In this document: piece by piece, positions 57,135 to 64,000 of the stretch | How the letters are laid out: each line of letters opens with the position of its first letter | How positions within the stretch are numbered: the stretch's first letter is position 1 | Assembly (NCBI GenBank): GCA_035578905.1 | Contig: JAQJVL010000517.1 | Location: 434,001-498,000, forward strand | Source: Stictocephala bisonia | Lineage: Eukaryota > Arthropoda > Insecta > Hemiptera > Membracidae | DNA: 64,000 nucleotides | Direction of reading: 5' to 3' | Translations under genes and position numbers: made by a program | The notes under the pieces: generated by a model | Told to the model about the DNA's origin: nothing | Seen by the model: only the letters and a program-made list of their open reading frames with translations | Database searches by the model: none

Positions 57135-59662
57135 ATGAAAGGGAGTGAGGAGGAGACTTGCAAGTTCGTAGAGTTGTACCGCGAGGCTGAATGCCTGTGG
57201 AATTTAGCCAGCCCAAATTATAAAAATAAACAGATGCGTCAAACAGCCATTGAAAACCTTGTCAAAGATATAGAGAAACATGGTTTTGGCATACAGGAGG
57301 CCAAACAAAAAATAAAAAACATAAGGTCTACGTACAATCAAGAAAAATTAAAAATCAAGAAATCTGCAGTCGGGGGCAGGAGCTAGTGATGTCTACATAC
57401 CTTCACTCAAATGGTTTGCCCTCATGGAGCCTGTTATGAAAGTTGGAAAAGGAGAAGTAGATGTTACTAATTTGGTAAGTACATTATTTTTATTAAACCA
57501 TAGCTTAAATATACATTAAACTAACTGCTTTCTTGTGGCATCACCATCGATATATATTAACTACTGGATGAGTAACAGATTGGCTTAAACAACTGGCTAC
57601 CGATCCGTAGAATTTTTTCGCAACCCGGTGAGAGTGGGGGTGTTGTCGTACATCTCGCATTGAAACACACAATTCCGGAAATGAGAATAAGAACAAAACA
57701 GGATCTAAATAAATACTGCCGTAAGTATAACCCCATTTCAAGAAATAAACTAAGTTAGGCTTAAAGGGATAAGATGATGAAATTAAAGTTGTAAGTTAAC
57801 TGGTAAGCATGAAACTACATAACATACCTTTCATTTTGTTATATCGTTTATGAAAATTAACTGTTAAATTACAAAGTAACCCAAAAACAACGTCCGTAAG
57901 CAAATCCGCCATTTTCTTGCTATTCAACTGACAGTTGCCAGTTGGCAACCCAGTGGTGGTGGGGATATCTGACTGTTGGTGCCCATTCACAGTTACTCAT
58001 CCAGTAGTTATTATAGATCGATGGGCATCACTGACGTTCATTGAATGGTTGAACTTGGCTTTGGTCCATGTTAGCGGGCAACATGAAAATTTGCTTGTTT
58101 TTTCTTGCCACACTTTCTTATACATAATTGTTTTGTCAAGGCACAGAACCTTCGTTGTTGACATAAGCTTTCAGGCCATCTCGGATTTGTTTCGCAAGTT
58201 TCGTCGTCCTTCTACCTCCAAACCTTTCAACGTTTCGTAGGACTCCGATGTCTTCTCTCCAGCGTCCAGCCACAATGTTACCTGTTTCTAACGATTCCTC
58301 GTCTACGGATGCTGGTGGGAAGTGAGTGGCACCAGAGGTTTTTCGAAGCCAGTTATGTAGAGAACAAGCAGCCCGAACAAGTTTTGGTACAGTTGACACG
58401 TCACATAAAATCTTTCCTTGAAAAACTCTAAAACGACTCACCAAAATACCAAACCCGTTTTCAACAATCCTCCTTGCTCTACTTAGACGATAATTAAAAA
58501 TTAATTCCTCCACAGTGAGTGGTTGTCTGTAACGCACATATGACTTCATTAGGTAGGGTTTCAGCGGAAAAGCATCATCTCCTACAAGGAATGAACCATT
58601 GGGAAGCATCCCATTCTCCAGCGGTAGCCATAATGACGAATTCTGAAAAATCCCAGCATCATTTTCTGAACCTTTATGTCCTACTTCTACATAAGTGAAA
58701 CAATAGTTATCATCTACCACTGCTAAAAGAACAACACTATGAATCCCTTTGTAGTTGTAATATTGGCTTCCACTGTTTGGAGGAGCTTGGATCAAGACAT
58801 GTTTGCCGTCAATTGCCCCACAGCAATTTGGGAAGTTCCACTGACGACCAAAGCCCTCAGAAATAGTTTTCCATTCTTCGTGGCTATTAGGTACCTGCAA
58901 AAAAAATCTGTAATCACAATTATAAATATGTTTGAGGCTCATGTTGCTAAAGTTTTGCCTTGAGATTTACCTCTTAACACCAATGAAATAAAACATTGAT
59001 TAACACTAAATTATAAAAATGTACTGAATGATTGATTATAAATGTTATTGTTATGGGAGACGTATGAAGGTGTCACAGCGGTGGTTGAAAATATTAATTT
59101 TTAGTTCAATTTTCAATATAATTTTTTATTTCAGGAATCACAGACCGTGGATGATGATGATATCGAAGACCTTGGTACGCTTGAAGGCGAGCAATCCGAG
59201 ACCATCGCAAGTGCAGCGTCTGCTGAGCAAGATACACCTCGACGTGTATCTCCACCTGTCAGCACGTCGACCAGAGAAAACCATATTGGAAATAAGCCTT
59301 TGGGAAGGAAACGTAGAATAGAAGAGTTAAGTCATGCTGTGAAAGACCTTCGTGCGGCGAGTGAAGGTTTAGCTAAACCTGTAGATGAAACCGGTGACGA
59401 CGAAATAGAAGTGTTCGGGAAATATGTTGCAAAAACATTAAAAAAATTATCATCGTATGACTCTATATGCGCGCAACACGATATACAAGAGGTGCTAACA
59501 AAATACCGTTTGGGTAGCCGACCCATGAGTGCCGCAAGTAATGTTTACAGCCCTGATACAATGTTACCTTCACCACAGAATACAAACATATATGTAGCTG
59601 AGCCTTCAGGCTTACTTTCATTGACAACTATCGTTACCGATTCATTAAATATGGACCAGTGA
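57135..59662 (+). pseudogene. Harbinger accessory MADF-domain protein (two exons, one frameshift)
   Basis: Exon 1 (57135-57474) encodes a MADF-like trihelical DNA-binding domain: FVELYREAECLWNLASPNYKNKQ ... IKNIRSTYNQEKLKIKKS, then in another frame DVYIPSLKWFALMEPV; the switch lies in a G5 run near 57371. Exon 2 (59135-59662) starts after TTTCAG and carries acidic and Ser-rich sequence plus a BESS-like helical block (FGKYVAKTLKKLSSYD ... IQEVLTKYR). In Harbinger systems such a protein binds the element ends and brings in the transposase. The intron contains a MITE and, on the opposite strand, the transposase DDE exon. Confidence 0.78.
57545..58023. mobile_element. 479-bp MITE with 8-bp target duplication, nested in Harbinger
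   Basis: Inverted ends CATCGATATATATTAACTAC / GTAGTTATTATAGATCGATG, flanked by GGCATCAC on each side (57537-57544, 58024-58031). An 8-bp duplication indicates a hAT or P-type family. Confidence 0.92.
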
Positions 59663-60410
59663 CATTGAACAGCTACAAAAAAATGTTTAACTTTTTAATA
59701 TTGATTTCCTATAATCATTGGTCATTTCTTACTTTCTACATCAATTTGTATTAAAATGTTATTGTTTCTAATATTTCAGGAATTATATTTAAGTAATAAC
59801 AATTGTAATTATGCAGTAAAATATTCACACTAATTATATTATATTGTATTTCTGGTTAATATACTTAATTTGTAACTTGTTCAAATTGTTTTTACCCTAA
59901 AAACACCTAAACGTACTTAATTTTTGTAAGTTAACTCTCGTAACTACTCACCTCCATAAAGTCTTTGAGGCTGTCAGATATGGCATCACACACTTCTGGC
60001 ATGAACATTGTCATAGCTGCCCGGGACACACGAAACATGTGGTGGCGGGACCGGAAGCTGTTTCCAGTTGCAAGATAAGCCAACGTTACCTCTAACTTTA
60101 ATCGAGCAGGTAATGCATCCCTCAATTGGGTGTCTTTCTTTGTAATTTTGGGAGAAATTAGGTCTAAGAGAATGTCAAAATTATCTGGTGTTAATCTGAG
60201 AAACGACATATACTCTTTGCTATCTTCCACCGCTAATTCTCTTTAATAACATTGCAGATGTACCATGAGTGTCCGTCCCTTCTCTTGATCCAATCCCTAA
60301 CCCAAACACGTGGTTCCCTGTTCACTTCTTCCTCCACCGCGTCGTTCACTTCTTCTACCAATATATCAAACACCCTTTTTAAACACCTTCTATAGTTTTC
60401 ACGAGACATT
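58136..60410 (-). pseudogene. Harbinger (DDE_Tnp_4) transposase, two exons, one frameshift
   Basis: Exon 1 (60410-59952) begins MSRENYRRCLKRVFD and holds the N-terminal helical region (LRLTPDNFDILLDLI, ARLKLEVTLAYLATG); the frame changes near 60237, after VIKEN. Donor GTGAGT; acceptor TTTTGCAG at 58895. Exon 2 (58894-58136) is intact and in phase: GAIDGKHV (first Asp), FLVGDDAFPLKPY (second Asp), ARRIVENGFG (Glu), then CSLHNWLRK. All three catalytic acidic residues are present. Only the exon 1 frameshift spoils it. The intron contains the second exon of the MADF gene in opposite sense. Confidence 0.85.
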
Positions 60411-60576
60411 TTCACTAAAACCTTTCACAATACACTAAAATGAAAGTTTTTTATATACAAGTGTTGCTGGCTCGGCCGAGTTTACTCGACTAGTGTAAAC
60501 CCACTTTTCTAAAATCATGGTGAGTTCACTCGGCCGAGCGATTCGGCCGAGATACTCGACTAATGGAAACCGGGCT

Positions 60577-61795
60577 TAATGAGGCGTGAAACGCACTCCA
60601 ATCCAAAAAATTATCACAGTAAAGTAAGCGTATTTTGTAGTTTTTCTATTACAGTTTTGATGTCTACGTGTGATTTCATGAAAAACTAGTCCAAACACGA
60701 CGGAGTTATGTCAATTAGTAATAAGTGGTTGCAATTTTTCCTTATTTTACTTTTTAACTTTATGCATTGGTTTCAAATTAAACTAAATCAAATAAAATAA
60801 AAACAATTTACTATCATAAAACAGTATCTTACACAGTTTGTTAATATTAAGAGAATATTTTAATATAGAACACAATATTTTTACAAACTCAACTAGTTAT
60901 TAAATATATAAATTAAAACAAATAAAATCAAAATAATTTATTAACCTTATAACAGGATTGTTATACAGCACGTTAATAATTAAAAGTTATTTATCAATTT
61001 ACAGAATATTTAATTTTCGGTTTTTCGGTAAGCTTCTTCCGGTGATACCAAAAGGATCCACAATATTAATGGACAACGGGTCCTACACTCTAGGACACAA
61101 GACAAGGCTCCTACTTCTTCCTCGATCAAGGCGGTTATGGTCAACTGGCTTAATGAAAAGCGCATTCCTTTCCCTGATTACTTACGAAAACCGGAGCTGT
61201 ATCAGCTAGTTCGTCTACAAAAACCACCGTCACCAACCTATGTGATCGACAAAAAAGCAGGAATCCGACTACGACAGCGATGAAGACGACATCGGTTGTG
61301 CTCCTCTGGAGTAAAGTCCTAGAAAGAGGAGAGGAGAGAAGAGAAAAAGAGAGAATAACGAGTCAGGTTAGTAAAAATATTGTATCCTATATGTAAATAT
61401 TCTGAAACTAAATAACATTAAATGTATAACATTTCTGATTCATAAAAGTAAATTGTAATTATTCGATTTGGTTTAATTTGTATATTTAAAAACGAGTTGA
61501 CATTGTAAAAATATTTTATCCTGTATCTAAATGTCCTGTACAAAAATATTGTTTCATGATGATAAATTGTTTTTATTTTATATGATTTAGTTTAATTTGA
61601 AACCAATGCATAAAGTTAAAAAGTAAAATAAGGAAAAATTTAAACCATTTATTACTAATTGACATAACACCATCGTGTTTGGACTAGTTTTTCATTAAAT
61701 CACACGTAGACATCAAAACTGTAATAAAAAATTACAAAATACGCTTACTTTCCTGTGATAATTTTTTGGATTGGAGTGCGTTTCACGCCTCATTA
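60577..61795. mobile_element. Mariner-like element with about 230-bp inverted repeats
   Basis: TAATGAGGCGTGAAACGC at 60577 and its complement ending at 61795. Arms of roughly 230 bp align throughout. It directly abuts the Harbinger end, so the two transposons were inserted next to or into each other. The middle holds a transposase remnant. Confidence 0.88.
61030..61282 (+). pseudogene. IS630/Tc1/mariner-type transposase C-terminal remnant
   Basis: ILMDNGSY (second catalytic Asp, near 61072), then in a shifted frame KAVMVNWLNEKRIPFPDYL and KPELYQLVRLQKP, typical of the segment from the second Asp to the final acidic residue, followed by TYVIDK and a stop at 61280. The N-terminal half and the first Asp are missing, so it is inactive. 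Confidence 0.65.
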
Positions 61796-63920
61796 GCTAA
61801 ATAATTGTTGGGAGCTCATTAGCCCATTAGCCTGAATAATTTAAATCAATATAACCCTTGTTTATATGTGTGTATAAAATCGATGGAATAACGAAATATA
61901 ACAGATGAATGACATTTAAAGAACAAAATAGATAAATAAAGCTGATATTTATTTACTGTCGTCAGTTTTATAGTTTATATTTTATGCTCTCAAGTTACAG
62001 TACTTATAAATATATAATTAAAGGCATTTTTAACTAATCTCACACGTAAACTCAAATATGTAGGACTATGTACTTATGTTAATATATTACCTATTTGTAA
62101 TATAGTTCAAAATAAAAAATTTTATTTCTTAGATATGAGATACCGACCCAACTGTTTGCGTATTTTAAGGCAAACATGAATGATTATATGAGTGTAGGAT
62201 GAGTGTGGATGGCCTGTGTAGTCTGGTTACTAACTGTATTTAACTGTCTTTTAATTGCCCTAGCTATTAATAACCAATAGCTGGGACAACTAAGGTACTT
62301 TATGTGGAATCCGAACCACTTAGTATCGATCTGATTTTCAGCTAATTAGAGGTGAAAGTGGCTTCAAAGCACCATGGTTACGTAGTTAAAAATGAAATAA
62401 AAGGCATAACCAAAGAGTGAAAAATGTGGTACAGTAGGCCTACTATATAAAATAAGAGCAATATTTTTTTCATTTTTATTTCCTAAAGATGATTGCATTT
62501 GAACGTTTAACCATGTCAAACCCTGATACCTGATCGTGATGTCATATATTTATTTATTAAATATTGATTAGAAGATTTTTAAGTAGCTTGTATAATTTAC
62601 CCTGTGGCTGAACTGTTTAAAATGCCTTGATCTAATTCCAGCCATACTGCTACTGTTTTATTAGCCTTATTCTTAATCATATTTACTATTAATTAAGATT
62701 TGTTAAACTACTATAATTACCTGAGAGCCTCTTTTCTGATTTTTTTGAAGAGATATCAAGAAGTCTGCAAAGAAATTAACTTACTTCATACAAAAATATT
62801 TTAAAATATAACCCTATTAGTGATCATATTTTAGTGAACAGGAATATTTAATTACTCTATTAAATGTTTATTGGAAGCTAATGTGTTAAGATGGGAGTTA
62901 AGTGCTTAATATGTTCATAAACGCACTATAATATATGGTGTATAACTATCTGATAGTTATTTTGTACGTCCTTGACAACTATGGGACTGAATTACTGTTA
63001 TAAACTTAGTAAAACATATGACAGTTAATTCAAGGCGGTTCTTTTTTGGTTCACTTACGACAGTTTTAGGTTATGTTTGTTTCTGTTATGTTTTGTTTTC
63101 TCTCTATTTTTGACAATGAGAAGAAAGAGTCAATTAATTAGCTTGAACAATGTCGTTTTTCCAATGTTTTCGTTTTGCTGTGCTTACGTTATGCATACTT
63201 AGGTACAATAAATATTTAATAATAAGTTTTGCAAATAAAAGATATGTTTTTATCTCCGTTTACATTTATTACGTTCTGTTAAAAATTTCATGGGAAGCTA
63301 TCAGCTAAAGAATAATAGATAAGTATTTAATGTCATATAATTTTTAATAACTAAGAACTTGAATGTTGTATTCTTGGAAATTTATGAAAAACTAATGCCA
63401 AAAAACCTTAGGAAAAAATTATGAAAACATGTATGACAGTCATTTTGTCCATTTAAAAATTAACAGATGGATGATCTCTTAATTTTTTCAAATCGACGAA
63501 ATCATTGGCATTGGTAGTTGATAGTATATAATTTAACGTTTTACCTATGAATAAAATAAGTAGGGACATTTTATTGCCATATTGTCCATCAACTACAATT
63601 ATAATAAGAATGGAGGGACAAATTTAAAAATTCTATTGTGGGAGCTGTATGTGCTAATGAGCATGGCGAAAATTTGTATAAAAGGGCAACCTTCCCTTTC
63701 ATCGTTATTCAAAGTAGGATAGTATGCTTTTGGGGTGACTTGTGACATAGTTTTAAATTGTTTTTAATTGCGTGCATAGTTTCCCTTAGTTTTACGTAAA
63801 TGCAGTAATTTTATTTACTATCCTTTAATTTAATAAATAATATATTACAAATAATTATCTATTGATATTTATAGTTTTGCTCAATAAACGGGTCTGTTTC
63901 AAAAGAGGACCCCCACGCTT
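61796..63920. other. Intergenic AT-rich DNA
   Basis: GTTGGGAGCTC at 61809 is an inverted match to GAGCTCCCAAC at 56507, outside the Harbinger/mariner pair, possibly ends of an older host element. No gene recognised. Confidence 0.45.
62255..62365 (-). repeat. SINE-like family, copy 3 (reversed)
   Basis: The reverse complement carries GTGGTTCGGATTCCACATAAAG-like and AGTTGTCCCAGCTATTGG strings as in the copies at 44.3 and 52.3 kb. Confidence 0.6.
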
Positions 63921-63995
63921 GGTTAGGTTAGGTTAGGTTAGGTTAGGTTAGGTTAGGTTAGGTTAGGTTAGGTTAGGTTAGGTTAGGTTAGGTTA
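63921..63995 (+). repeat. (GGTTA)15, insect telomere-type TTAGG repeat
   Basis: Fifteen perfect pentamers at the right edge of the window, G-rich strand running rightward. (TTAGG)n is the ancestral insect telomere repeat, but short internal tracts are common in insect genomes, and shorter ones occur here at 28024 and 56428. Confidence 0.95.
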
Positions 63996-64000
63996 TAGTA

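Larger units (their letters stand above)
56542..60576. mobile_element. PIF/Harbinger DNA transposon with two interlocked genes
   Basis: The left end (TTTACATTAGTCGAGTT at 56550) and right end (ACTCGACTAATGGAAACC at 60556-60573) are inverted, with repeated CGAGTT/CTCGGCC motifs inside both ends. It carries a DDE transposase on the minus strand and a MADF-type protein on the plus strand, the two-gene arrangement of Harbinger elements. One frameshift in each gene suggests it is no longer autonomous. The terminal match is imperfect, so the exact ends are approximate. Confidence 0.88.

Noticed and set aside
63921..63995. Definite chromosome end
   Set aside because: Only 75 bp of TTAGG are seen and the window ends at once; interstitial tracts are equally possible.

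Overview
The window is AT-rich eukaryotic DNA from an insect. The evidence is a multi-exon La gene with GT-AG introns, an endogenous ambisense densovirus, PIF/Harbinger, CR1-like and MITE elements of insect type, and a (TTAGG)n tract at the right end. The order (hemipteroid is plausible) cannot be fixed from the sequence. Only one host gene is clearly present, and most of the window is transposon, satellite or viral fossil.

Left part (1-28 kb). Positions 1-1746 are a near-identical second copy of 10140-11876 and end at a 99-base N gap, which looks like an uncollapsed allele at a contig end. After the gap lies the 3' two thirds of the La RNA-binding protein gene (+ strand, six exons from 7267 to 27130; the La-motif exons are not visible). 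Its introns hold a 53-copy 42-bp minisatellite, a 5'-truncated LINE flanked by 144-bp direct repeats, several long-inverted-repeat MITEs, and a two-ORF LINE (about 16.5-22.9 kb, - strand) with both frames open. ORF1 of this LINE combines a PWWP domain, a coiled coil, a Ulp1/SENP-type cysteine protease with all catalytic residues, and an SGNH hydrolase. ORF2 is an endonuclease-reverse transcriptase.

Middle (28-33 kb). An integrated, broken ambisense densovirus has NS genes on + and capsid genes on -. Its capsid end runs into a large imperfect palindrome beyond which the start of VP1 appears again in the opposite orientation. This is the structure expected from a head-to-head replication intermediate. 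A 40-bp inverted repeat (39 of 40 identical) brackets the insertion.

Right part (33-64 kb). This is intergenic DNA with LINE reverse-transcriptase remnants, a DNA element with perfect 12-bp ends, minisatellites, a CCCTTTATAGGG-ended element with repeated internal palindromes, and a dispersed SINE-like family. A 4-kb PIF/Harbinger transposon (56.5-60.6 kb) carries a transposase and a MADF-type DNA-binding protein that occupy each other's introns on opposite strands. Abutting it is a 1.2-kb mariner-like element with about 230-bp inverted repeats. The window ends in 15 copies of GGTTA (TTAGG).

The most notable items are the protease/hydrolase-bearing LINE, the densovirus integration with its terminal palindrome, and the interlocked Harbinger genes. 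No CRISPR array, operon, rRNA or convincing tRNA was seen.
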